DNA of 64,000 bases from Galbitalea sp036271875 (GTDB lineage: Bacteria > Actinomycetota > Actinomycetes > Actinomycetales > Microbacteriaceae), in assembly GCA_036271875.1 (NCBI GenBank), contig DATAZU010000015.1, positions 62,001 to 126,000 on the forward strand. The letters run 5' to 3'. Positions 32,551-40,893 of the stretch are shown one piece after another. The stretch's first letter is position 1, and each line of letters begins with the position of its first letter. The notes beneath the pieces were generated by a model. The model was not told the origin of the DNA, did no database searches, and worked only from the letters and a program-made list of their open reading frames with translations. A program made the translations under genes and the position numbers.

Positions 32551-33033
32551 TCAAGCGGCGGCGTCGCTTCGAATTGTCGCGAGCGCTGCGGTGAACCCCC
32601 GACTGGTGAGCGATGATCCTGCGACGTTCGAAACGCTCAGCGTGGCGAGCGGCTTTCCTACCGCAACCGACGAAATACCGCTCTCAAACTGCCGTTGGTA
32701 CTGGGCACCCTCGCCGTTCGACTCGAGCGAAGACACGGATACCGCGGTGATCACGTTGTTCTTAACCGTCACGGTGACGGCGATCTCCTCCTCACCGTCT
32801 GGCGATGAATACGTGCCATCGGCCCGGTAGGTGCCGTCCTTGTACGTTGTTGACACATCGGATGTGCCCGTCGCTGTCTCTGATCCATCGGAGGTCGTCG
32901 AGCCGCCCGAACCGACGGATGCCGACGAAGTGGTCGAAGCGCATCCCACCAGCAGGCACGCAAGTGCCACGCCCATTACGGGAGCGCCCACAGCAGCGAC
33001 GAGCGCGGATGGATGCCGTGAGATGCGCTTCAT
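32551..33033 (-). CDS. FMN-binding domain lipoprotein
   Basis: A 160-residue exported protein. The signal peptide ends in the lipobox LLVGC with Cys31, followed by a Ser/Thr/Gly linker. The domain (about 75-160) starts YKDGTYRADGTYSSPDGEEEIAVTVTV and ends NVAGSSLTSRGFTAAL, which resembles the FMN_bind motif where a Ser/Thr is flavinylated by ApbE. It may hold covalent FMN for extracytoplasmic electron transfer. No ApbE gene is in the window. The ATG at 33033 is set by the signal peptide; an in-frame extension upstream has no support. Confidence 0.83.
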   Translation of the reverse strand: MKRISRHPSALVAAVGAPVMGVALACLLVGCASTTSSASVGSGGSTTSDGSETATGTSDVSTTYKDGTYRADGTYSSPDGEEEIAVTVTVKNNVITAVSVSSLESNGEGAQYQRQFESGISSVAVGKPLATLSVSNVAGSSLTSRGFTAALATIRSDAAA

Positions 33034-33148
33034 GCCTTCGAGTATTGAGAGGGATCCTTGGCGTAATCTATGGGCCAGATTTGATTCGACTACGAAGACC
33101 CACCGAGGGATCGTCCTGGCGAGCGGTCCCACCTCATACGATCGAACC

Positions 33149-34000
33149 ATGACAATCGCTCTTACGGGTTCGACCGGCGGCATCGGCGGAGCGGTTCTGG
33201 CGAAACTCGGGGGATCGCGCGTTCTGATCGGCAGAGACGCCTCAAAACTTGAGCCCGGTCACGACGCTCGCCAGGCCGCATACGGTGAACCGGCGATGGT
33301 CGCGGCGCTCAGCGATGTCGATACTCTCTTCTTCGTGTCTGGGCGCGAGAGCGCTACCCGGCTGGACGAGCATCTCGCCGTCGTCGACGCTGCCGTGGAT
33401 GCCGGGGTCGAGCGAATCGTGTACCTCTCGTTCCTGGGGGCAACCGCCGACTCGATCTTCACTCTCGGCCGGCAGCACTACTTCACGGAGCAGGCCATCC
33501 GTCAATCCGGGTTGAAATTCACCTTCCTTCGCGACAGCTTTTATCAGGACTACCTCCTCTACATGGTCGGCAGCGACAGCGTCATTCGTGGCCCAGGCGG
33601 AACCGGTCGAATCAGCGCCGTCGCGCGAGATGACGTTGCCGCGGTCGCCGCAGAGGTTCTGCGTTCGGCATCCAGTGGCAGGCACGACGGAGCGAGCTAC
33701 GACGTGACCGGTCCGGAAGCTCTCACACTCGCAGAGTTTGCCGCGTTGATCTCGACAGCTTCTGGTACGACCGTCACCTTCCACGATGAGACCGAGGCCG
33801 AGGCGTACGCCTCGCGGGCGCAGTACAACGCGCCGGCGTTCGAAGTCGAGGGCTGGGTCACTTCGTATCAGTCTTTCGCGGCTGGGGAAATGTCGAAGGT
33901 AAGCGGCGACGTCGAACGAGTGATTGGTCGACCGCCGATTCGGTTCGAGGAGTTCCTGGCGAGAAATCCGGATAGCTACGCCGGGCTTGCAACAGCGTGA
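33149..34000 (+). CDS. NmrA/NAD(P)H-binding SDR-like protein
   Basis: A 283-residue atypical SDR with TIALTGSTGGIGGAVLAKL as the Rossmann start, RDASKL, VDTLFFVSGRES, VERIVYLSFLGA and HYFTEQAIRQSGLKFTFLRDSFY. This matches NmrA/QOR2-like proteins that bind NAD(P)H and reduce quinones or act as redox sensors. ATG 33149 is chosen because the conserved fold starts there, although the frame is open further upstream. It is divergent from the FMN-binding lipoprotein gene. Confidence 0.87.
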   Translation: MTIALTGSTGGIGGAVLAKLGGSRVLIGRDASKLEPGHDARQAAYGEPAMVAALSDVDTLFFVSGRESATRLDEHLAVVDAAVDAGVERIVYLSFLGATADSIFTLGRQHYFTEQAIRQSGLKFTFLRDSFYQDYLLYMVGSDSVIRGPGGTGRISAVARDDVAAVAAEVLRSASSGRHDGASYDVTGPEALTLAEFAALISTASGTTVTFHDETEAEAYASRAQYNAPAFEVEGWVTSYQSFAAGEMSKVSGDVERVIGRPPIRFEEFLARNPDSYAGLATA

Positions 34001-34010
34001 GGCCATCGTC

Positions 34011-35009
34011 GTGATCCCGGAGTGGCTTCGGATCAGCAGCCTGTGCGTTATGGGCCTGGTGATCGCGTCCGATCTGATACTCGCCTACGTGCGCCCGCAC
34101 GTCCCCAAGTTGCGCGAGGCGGCGATCTGGATATCCTTCTACGTCGCTCTCGCGCTCGTCTTCGCTCTGCTCCTTTATATAACTGCCGGGGGAAACCCGT
34201 CCGGTCAGTTCATCGCGGGCTGGCTGACCGAATACAGCCTGAGCATCGACAACCTATTCGTATTCGTGATCATCATGAGCCGGTTCTCGGTGCCGCGGAA
34301 GCGACAGCAGGGCGTGCTTCTCGTGGGGATCATCATCGCACTCGTGCTTCGAGGGCTGTTCATCCTGCTCGGCGTCGCGCTGATCGACAACTTCTCATGG
34401 ATCTTCTACATCTTCGGCGCATTCCTTCTCTACACCGCAGTGCAGCAGCTGTTCTCAAACAGGGATCAGACCAATGATGAGGAGAGCAGGGTCATCCGAT
34501 TTCTGCGGCGCCACATCCCGATCACCCAGACCTATGACGGCGGTCACCTGACGACGGTCAAAGACGGGCGACGGATGCTCACGCCGATTCTGGTGGTGTT
34601 CATTGCGATCGGGTCAACTGACCTGATTTTTGCTCTCGACTCGATTCCTGCCGTCTTCGGCATCACCCAGGACGCGTTCCTCGTGTTCGCGGCAAACGTG
34701 TTCGCGCTCATGGGGCTGCGGCAGCTTTACTTCCTGCTCGGCCACCTCATCGATCGACTCGCCTACCTGACTTATGGCGTCACCGCCATCCTGTTGTTCA
34801 TCGCCGTAAAGCTGGTGTTCCACGCGATGCACGAGAACGACGTCGTCTTCCTGAACGACGGAAAGCCCATCGACTGGGCCCCCGAGTTCGGCACCCTGAC
34901 GTCGCTCGCGGTGATCGTTCTTGCCCTCGTTTTGTCGGTCGGAGCGAGCCTGATCAAGCTCCAGGTCGATCGGACCCGAGGCGGGAAAGACACCCCGGAC
35001 GCCGTCTGA
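34011..35009 (+). CDS. TerC/Alx family membrane protein
   Basis: A 332-residue membrane protein with eight or nine helices. TEYSLSIDNLFVF and STDLIFALDSIPAVFGIT are the two conserved acidic motifs of TerC/Alx proteins, which export manganese or support folding at the translocon. GTG 34011 is the likely start, 10 bp after the NmrA-like stop; the frame is open upstream but unrelated. No yybP-ykoY-type manganese riboswitch can sit in the short gap, so expression probably depends on the upstream gene. Confidence 0.9.
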   Translation: MIPEWLRISSLCVMGLVIASDLILAYVRPHVPKLREAAIWISFYVALALVFALLLYITAGGNPSGQFIAGWLTEYSLSIDNLFVFVIIMSRFSVPRKRQQGVLLVGIIIALVLRGLFILLGVALIDNFSWIFYIFGAFLLYTAVQQLFSNRDQTNDEESRVIRFLRRHIPITQTYDGGHLTTVKDGRRMLTPILVVFIAIGSTDLIFALDSIPAVFGITQDAFLVFAANVFALMGLRQLYFLLGHLIDRLAYLTYGVTAILLFIAVKLVFHAMHENDVVFLNDGKPIDWAPEFGTLTSLAVIVLALVLSVGASLIKLQVDRTRGGKDTPDAV

Positions 35010-35119
35010 CCCCCGAAGCAGGGAGTCGTCTGGGGTCATGTATCGGAGTTATCGTGGCCCGGAACACCATTACTTACCCGTTTCTGCTGCATAGACGCAC
35101 TGCTCAAAGGACCGCATCC

Positions 35120-35632
35120 GTGAACACCACCCGAATCGCCGGGACCGCCGTCGCGGTCCTGAGCTCACTGGTGCTCGTGGCTGCCCTCGGCGGATGCGCG
35201 TCATCCGCGGGTGGTGGTTCCACGAACACCCTGGCCAAAGCCAAGGCGACGACGCTGTCCATTGAATCCAAGATGGCCAGCTTTATTCCGAAGTCCTCGG
35301 TTCTCGAGGTGAACCAGCCCAAGCAGTCGAAGGTGATTTTCCCCTGCCTGCACAAGCAGGATGAGTCCTACTGGCCGAGTACCATGACGGTCAGCGTCAA
35401 GTCGGGGCTCAACACGGGAAGCATCCTGGACTCCATCGGGTCATACTGGACCAACAAGAGCGGCTGGACGGTGTCGAACAGCACGGCGGCCGATGGCACC
35501 CCGACAATGTCGGTCGTCTCGAACGCCGGCTACAACTTCACTGCCGAGTTCGCTCAGGGCCCGGTATTTACCGTCACCGCTCTTTCGGCTTGTTTTCCGA
35601 GCGCCGGTATGAGCGGGAAGTCCTCGTACTAA
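35120..35632 (+). CDS. Hypothetical lipoprotein
   Basis: A 170-residue exported protein of unknown family. The signal peptide has VAVLSSLVLVAALGGC with the lipobox Cys at 26, followed by a Ser/Gly linker. The mature part contains Cys residues in FPCLHK and SACFPS that could pair. The start is GTG at 35120 with AAAGGA upstream; an earlier in-frame start would place extra residues before the signal. It stands between TerC and a two-component system. Confidence 0.78.
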   Translation: MNTTRIAGTAVAVLSSLVLVAALGGCASSAGGGSTNTLAKAKATTLSIESKMASFIPKSSVLEVNQPKQSKVIFPCLHKQDESYWPSTMTVSVKSGLNTGSILDSIGSYWTNKSGWTVSNSTAADGTPTMSVVSNAGYNFTAEFAQGPVFTVTALSACFPSAGMSGKSSY

Positions 35633-35766
35633 CGAGTCGCCTAAGTTACCAAGCGACACGTGGGGTGCTGACAATTTGGGGTAGCCTTCCGAACAGACTG
35701 GTCAGCCCACCCCCGCCGATCGATCGCAGTACCTGATTCTTCGACAATGTGACTCCCAGGATCGAC

Positions 35767-36483
35767 ATGGCTCCCGAAAGCTCAATCCCTGCACCGATCG
35801 ACGACACCGAAGGCGCGACGCCCGGTGTCGTCAGCGTCGCCCTGGTCGACGATCACGAGATCGTCGGTGTCGCGCTCCGCGCAACGATCGCCGAACTGCC
35901 GGGCCTCGAGTACGCGGGAACGGTCGCGACCGTTGACGAACTGTTGGCTCGCGAGCCGAAGCCGCACCTGGTCCTGCTCGACCTTCGACTGGCGGATGGA
36001 TCGTCGCCTGTCCGCAATGTCGAGCTGTTGACCGATGCGGGCATTCGGGTGCTTGGGTACACCTCGGGCGAGAGCCCCTTTCTGGTGCGGGCCGCGGCGG
36101 GGACAGCGATGCTGGGCATCATTCGCAAGTCCGAGTCTGTTGCTACGCTCTCGGACGCCCTGCAGAAGGCGGCTCACAACGAGCCGGTTGTCTCGGCGGA
36201 CTGGGCATCAGCACTCGATACGGATCCCGCGCTGAAATCCGCGGGACTCAGCGCGCAGGAACAACGGGTCCTTACCCTGTTTGCCGGCGGGGTGAAGGCG
36301 CAGGTCGTCGCCTCGGAGGTGGGGATTGCCCTCGGAACCGTCGATGATTATGTTCGACGGATCCGTGCGAAGTACGAGCGCATCCAACGCCCCGCTCACA
36401 CCAAAATCGACTTGTACAAGCGCGCCGTCGAAGACGGATTCCTTCCCCTGCCCGATCGTTCGACCGGGCGCGAGGATCAGTGA
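35767..36483 (+). CDS. LuxR/NarL-type response regulator
   Basis: A 238-residue response regulator. The receiver domain has VDDHEIVG (acidic pocket), Asp72 in LVLLDLRLADG as phosphoacceptor, and a Lys in IIRKSESV. The C-terminal HTH (about 158-222) reads LSAQEQRVLTLFAGGVKAQVVASEVGIALGTVDDYVRRIRAKY. ATG 35767 is preferred to an in-frame GTG at 35749. Its stop overlaps the kinase GTG by four bases, so regulator, kinase and the following gene form one operon. Confidence 0.88.
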   Translation: MAPESSIPAPIDDTEGATPGVVSVALVDDHEIVGVALRATIAELPGLEYAGTVATVDELLAREPKPHLVLLDLRLADGSSPVRNVELLTDAGIRVLGYTSGESPFLVRAAAGTAMLGIIRKSESVATLSDALQKAAHNEPVVSADWASALDTDPALKSAGLSAQEQRVLTLFAGGVKAQVVASEVGIALGTVDDYVRRIRAKYERIQRPAHTKIDLYKRAVEDGFLPLPDRSTGREDQ

Positions 36484-37676
36484 CACAATCTGCTTCGCGC
36501 GCTGATGGGAACGCGGAAACGCGTGCCTACCGAGTGATTGCTTTGGCGTTTGGGCCGGCGGCCGTCGTTTTCGGCCTGCTCATCGAGCCATCCTTTGTCG
36601 CACAGTGGCCGTTCTATGCCGTGTGGTGGTCCGTCCTGGCGGTGATTCCACTCCTTGGCGTTCCGCTGGTGTTGTGCGCCATGTCGTTTTTCGCCAGCGC
36701 GCGTCACATCAGGTTGGTTTCGGCCGGTGGCGCTATCGCCTATCTCATCGCCATCGCCCTGATGGGTGCGGCGCTGGGCGGCCAGCACCTCGTGAGTGGC
36801 GGGTCGCCCTGGCTGCTCGGGATGGCCACGATTGGCACGACCCTTGCCGCTCTGGCATGGCGAATGCCTGTCGCCGGTGCAGCGATCATTGTCGGTTCGG
36901 GGTTTGTTGCGGTTGATCGCGTCGCCGCGGGTGGCAGCGGTCTCCTCGGGACCGGCCTGCAGGATGCCCTGTACACCTTCACCTTCAGCATCGTGTTCGC
37001 AGCGCTCGCCCAGGTTGCGACGCGGTCGGGTTTTCACGTTGACAACGCCGCAGCAGCGGCCAGGGCGGAGGCCGTGGTCGCGGCCTCGGCGCGCGCACGA
37101 CTTCAGGAGCGGAGCCGGATCAACGCGCTGGTTCACGACAGCGTTCTCGCGACGCTGCTCGCGGCTGGCCGAGGTGACGATGGACAGTCGCACGCTCTCG
37201 TCCGGGTACAGGCGCGACACGCACTCTCCCAACTGTCGCACGTCCAGGACGACAGCGAACCGGCATCCGGGCTGTCCGCGACGGACTTCACGTGGGCCCT
37301 TCAGGCCATGACGACCGACATCTCCCCGAGCGCAATGTTCAGCCACGAGGGCGATACCGATCGCGTCATCCCACCGGGTGCCGTCGAGGCGATGTCCGAG
37401 GCCGCGCTCGAGGCACTTCGCAACAGTGAACGACATGCGCAGCGCGGGGACCGCCTGGTCAATCGTTCCGTCCACGTGCGGGTAACCCCGTCGGAACTCG
37501 AGGTCGCAATTCTCGATGACGGGGTCGGTTACGACCAGGCGCGAGTTGCACCGAACCGTCTCGGCGTGTCCGTCAGCATCGTCGAACGCATGCGCTGGCT
37601 ATCGGGCGGCGACGCCCGGGTCGTCTCGCGACCTGGCGTGGGAACGCGCGTCTCACTGACCTGGAGGTCGTCGTGA
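36480..37676 (+). CDS. Sensor histidine kinase
   Basis: A 398-residue protein. About five or six membrane helices (residues 18-180) have no large outside domain. A coiled linker follows. His219 in INALVHDSVLATLLAAGRG is the likely phosphorylation site. The HATPase part has ALEALRNSERHA (N box), VAILDDGVGYD (G1) and RPGVGTRVSLTW. It is the cognate partner of the upstream response regulator. Start GTG at 36480 and stop overlap both neighbours. Confidence 0.86.
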   Translation: MTQSASRADGNAETRAYRVIALAFGPAAVVFGLLIEPSFVAQWPFYAVWWSVLAVIPLLGVPLVLCAMSFFASARHIRLVSAGGAIAYLIAIALMGAALGGQHLVSGGSPWLLGMATIGTTLAALAWRMPVAGAAIIVGSGFVAVDRVAAGGSGLLGTGLQDALYTFTFSIVFAALAQVATRSGFHVDNAAAAARAEAVVAASARARLQERSRINALVHDSVLATLLAAGRGDDGQSHALVRVQARHALSQLSHVQDDSEPASGLSATDFTWALQAMTTDISPSAMFSHEGDTDRVIPPGAVEAMSEAALEALRNSERHAQRGDRLVNRSVHVRVTPSELEVAILDDGVGYDQARVAPNRLGVSVSIVERMRWLSGGDARVVSRPGVGTRVSLTWRSS

Positions 37677-38698
37677 AGCGCGGCAAAAGTGACGAGCGTG
37701 CTCAGTCCCGTGGTGACACGGCGCGGTTTCTCGGCCTCACCGGCCCCGGCGGCTGGGTCGTGGCCGCGCTCTTCCTCGTCACGCAATTTACGCTCGCCTT
37801 CACCGCGAATCTTGGGCTCGCTCTCACCGCACCGAACCTGATCGCGCTCGCAATCCTGGTTGTCATCACGGTGATCGTGATGTTTCCCGGCCCGTATCCG
37901 CTGTCGCACCAGTGGTCGGCCGTGATTGTGATCGGTGTGGGCGCGATCGTTGCCCTGGTCAATTCCATCCTCCCCATAACGGGATGGCCGGGCTATTCGT
38001 CCTGGCAATTCGGCGCGATCACGATGGTGCTGCTTGCCTTGGGTCTCCGCGGTCGCAACCTCTGGGCCTGGGCCGGAATGATCCTGGCGACCGCACTGAC
38101 GCTGTGCTGGACGGTGAGCACCGGCCAGGGCGTTCTTGCCGGCATCAATCTGATTGACCGCAACGCCGGCACGCTCTTCATTGGCACGGTCTTCAGCGTC
38201 GGTATCCGACGCTCGATCCGCTGGATCACATCGCTCAATGTCGCGGAACAGCGACAGGCCGCCGATGAGGCCTTCGCGCGAGCAACCCTCCAGCATCGAA
38301 AGAGCGCGATGGAGGCACTGGATGCGATTGCCGTCCCCGCTCTCACCACGATCGCGGGTGACCGAATGCCGTCGGCCAAGGATCGCGAGGATTTCCTGGT
38401 GATCGAAGCGAGCCTCAGGGATGCCGTACGGGCGCCGAGTCTCGCCCGGGAGCCCCTGGCTTCCACCGTCCGGCTCGCGAGGCTGCGAGGTGCCGAGGTT
38501 GTACTGCTCGATGATGATGAATCGCAGCTGGCAACGGATGATGAGCGCGACTCTCTGCTGGCTACGGCAAGTGCTCGGCTCGGCAGCACCACGGCGAGGC
38601 ATGTGACGATCCGTCTGTTTGCCGCAACAAACGCCCGGGTCGCACTGACCATGGTCGAGGATGCCAGTGCGCCCCTGCTTCTCCAACCCGAGCGCTAG
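37673..38698 (+). CDS. Membrane protein resembling a histidine kinase without catalytic motifs
   Basis: A 341-residue protein built like the upstream sensor kinase: a basic start, about five or six helices to about 190, then a helical linker (VAEQRQAADEAFARATLQHRK) and a soluble C-terminal domain of about 110 residues. No phosphoacceptor His motif and no ATP-binding G boxes are recognised. It may be a degenerate paralogue that modulates the kinase. The GTG overlaps the kinase stop by four bases, so it is cotranscribed and coupled. Confidence 0.75.
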   Translation: MKRGKSDERAQSRGDTARFLGLTGPGGWVVAALFLVTQFTLAFTANLGLALTAPNLIALAILVVITVIVMFPGPYPLSHQWSAVIVIGVGAIVALVNSILPITGWPGYSSWQFGAITMVLLALGLRGRNLWAWAGMILATALTLCWTVSTGQGVLAGINLIDRNAGTLFIGTVFSVGIRRSIRWITSLNVAEQRQAADEAFARATLQHRKSAMEALDAIAVPALTTIAGDRMPSAKDREDFLVIEASLRDAVRAPSLAREPLASTVRLARLRGAEVVLLDDDESQLATDDERDSLLATASARLGSTTARHVTIRLFAATNARVALTMVEDASAPLLLQPER

Positions 38699-38897
38699 CC
38701 CCGAGATCCATGGGCTCGGTGGGACGCTCGGGAGCCGAGACAATTCAACAATCGGACGCACATCCGGTCGCGGCATGGGCAGTACTACCCATTGCCGAGT
38801 TTTGCCGTGCCGGGCGACACTCTCCGATGCAGCCGATTGCTTCATTCGGTCGGGTCACCCACGGGTGCCCCACAACCACACTGATCGAAGGGTAGCG

Positions 38898-39749
38898 ATG
38901 GAGTGGGATGCCAGCCTGGAATTGGGCGGCCAGAACTTGCGGCTGCGAGTGTCCGCCGCGACCGATGTCGGTAACATCCGGGCCATTAATGAGGACAGCT
39001 ACCTCGCAGCACCCCCGGTCTTTCTGGTGGCGGATGGAATGGGCGGACACGCCCACGGGGATCGGGCGAGCAGTCGCGTCGTCGAGGTCTTCGTGGAGCG
39101 CCACGGCGGCCAGTCCGCCACGTCGACGGCCGAGGTAGTGGCGTCGATTCGCGCGGCCAATTCTGCGGTTCGTTCTCTTACGGAGCCGACGGCGATCGAC
39201 CTCGCCATCGCTGGCACGACGCTGACGGGGGTCGCCATAGTCCAGAAGGACGACAGTGAACCGCCATCATGGATGGCGTTCAACCTCGGGGATTCGCGTG
39301 TGTACCGCTGGGATGCACCGAATCTGGAGCAACTGACGGTTGACCACTCGGCCGTCCAGGAGCTCGTCGATCGCGGCGACATCACGCCAGAAGAGGCCGA
39401 ACAGCATCCCGAGCGCAACATCGTGACCAGGGCAATAGGGGTCGATGACGACGCCGAAGCCGACGTCTGGCTAATTCCGGGCGGGGGAGCACAGTGCTTC
39501 CTGCTCTGCTCCGACGGCCTGACCAAGGAGCTGTCGGATGCACGGATCGCCGAAGTCCTGATGGACGCCTCGCCGGACGGCACATCCATCGCCCAGCGAC
39601 TCGTCGCGGCCGCGCTTGCCTCGGGCGGGAACGACAACGTAACCGCGGTCGTCGTTGAGGCGCAGTCGATCGCCGATGAGCCGCTCAGCGCCGGTGGCTC
39701 GCCCTCGGTGATGCCGGCGTTCCTCGAAGAAACCATGCCAAGGAATTAG
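38898..39749 (+). CDS. PP2C-type Ser/Thr protein phosphatase
   Basis: A 283-residue cytoplasmic phosphatase, like PstP/Stp but without a membrane anchor. The metal motifs are NEDSYLAAPPVFLVADGMGG, FNLGDSRVYRW, CSDGLTKEL and GGNDNVTAVVVE. It would reverse phosphorylation by the kinase three genes on. ATG 38898 has GAAGGG upstream and fits the start of the family domain; the frame is open upstream for about 80 codons without similarity. It opens the large FHA/type VII-like locus. The 199 bp before it may hold the promoter. Confidence 0.9.
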   Translation: MEWDASLELGGQNLRLRVSAATDVGNIRAINEDSYLAAPPVFLVADGMGGHAHGDRASSRVVEVFVERHGGQSATSTAEVVASIRAANSAVRSLTEPTAIDLAIAGTTLTGVAIVQKDDSEPPSWMAFNLGDSRVYRWDAPNLEQLTVDHSAVQELVDRGDITPEEAEQHPERNIVTRAIGVDDDAEADVWLIPGGGAQCFLLCSDGLTKELSDARIAEVLMDASPDGTSIAQRLVAAALASGGNDNVTAVVVEAQSIADEPLSAGGSPSVMPAFLEETMPRN

Positions 39750-39756
39750 GAAGCCC

Positions 39757-40893
39757 GTGAACGAAATCCGATACACGAGTACGGGTGACTCCACCCTGGT
39801 CGCCATCGCGCGAGGCAGCCGTGTGCTCGTTGTCGACCGCAGCGCGGGACCCGAGCGCGTTGGCGACCTGTGGTCGAATGTCCGCGACGGCGCCGATCTC
39901 AGAGCGATCCTCGACGTCCTCACTCGAGGCGGGATTTCGTCGACGCCATCGTTTGCGCTTGTTGAGAGCCAGGGCGAATTCGGTTCGCGGCCCGTGCAGA
40001 TCTCTGTCCTCGTCCGGGGCGCCATTGAGGTCGTGGTCGCAACCGCGAGCGAGAAGATAACGATGACCGGTCGAGAGGTTTCGACGTGGGTGGAACGCGT
40101 GGTTACGGAGGCGGTGTCGCTTGAGATCGGGCTGGCGAGTCCTGGGGGCGGTGTCGCGGCCGAGCAGGAGCAGTTCATCCTGCTGGACGGCTCTGCTCCC
40201 GTGAACTGGCTCGCGATTGGCAGTGCTCTTCCTGTCTCGGTGAAGCCGGCCATCCCGCCCGTAACCGCCGCCCCGACGCCCGAACCTCCCGTCGATGCGA
40301 CGATCGATCCTGGTCGAACCATTACCGATGCCCCGCCATCCGAGCGCGCAGACGATAACGACGCCGGCGGCGGATATGACTTCCTGTTCGGCGAGACGGT
40401 TGTCCGCACGGTCGAGGATGCCGCGGTGCGTTCCGAGGAACCCGCCGCGCCGGGAGATCACGACGGCCGCACTGCCATCGGTCTCACCGCGGCCGAACGG
40501 CGTGCTGCTCGCAGGGAACGCCAGAAAACGTCGGAAGTACACGCGGCTCCCGCCCCGCAGTTCCAGCTCGAATTCTCGACGGGCGCAACGGAAGAGCTGG
40601 ATGGCGCGATCATCGTCGGTCGCGCCCCGAGCGCCAGCAAGGTCGGCCTGGACAGCGTTCCGCGCCTCGTCACCGTCGGCGGACCGGATCAGGACATCTC
40701 GAGAAACCACGTGCGAGTGAGCCTCGAGGGCGGGACGGTCATGGTGACCGACCTGCATTCGAGAAACGGCACGGTGGTGACGCTCCCGGGGCGAGCCCCT
40801 CAACAACTGCGCGGCGGCCAGCCAACCGCGGTGATTGCGGGCGCCATCATTGATCTGGGTTCCGATGTGACAATCACGGTGCGTGAGCACTGA
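39757..40893 (+). CDS. FHA domain protein
   Basis: A 378-residue protein. The first 150 residues form an unknown domain, 150-265 is a Pro/Asp-rich linker with TAAERRAARRERQ, and residues 270-378 are a FHA domain with GAIIVGRAPS, DISRNHVRVSLEGG and DLHSRNGTVV. Arg, Ser-Arg-x-His and Asn are the phosphothreonine contacts, so it can bind a partner phosphorylated by the adjacent kinase. The start is GTG at 39757. Its stop overlaps the kinase ATG. Confidence 0.87.
   Translation: MNEIRYTSTGDSTLVAIARGSRVLVVDRSAGPERVGDLWSNVRDGADLRAILDVLTRGGISSTPSFALVESQGEFGSRPVQISVLVRGAIEVVVATASEKITMTGREVSTWVERVVTEAVSLEIGLASPGGGVAAEQEQFILLDGSAPVNWLAIGSALPVSVKPAIPPVTAAPTPEPPVDATIDPGRTITDAPPSERADDNDAGGGYDFLFGETVVRTVEDAAVRSEEPAAPGDHDGRTAIGLTAAERRAARRERQKTSEVHAAPAPQFQLEFSTGATEELDGAIIVGRAPSASKVGLDSVPRLVTVGGPDQDISRNHVRVSLEGGTVMVTDLHSRNGTVVTLPGRAPQQLRGGQPTAVIAGAIIDLGSDVTITVREH

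Noticed and set aside
34001..34010. Manganese riboswitch upstream of the TerC gene
   Set aside because: The gap to the preceding gene is about 10 bp, too short for a yybP-ykoY element.
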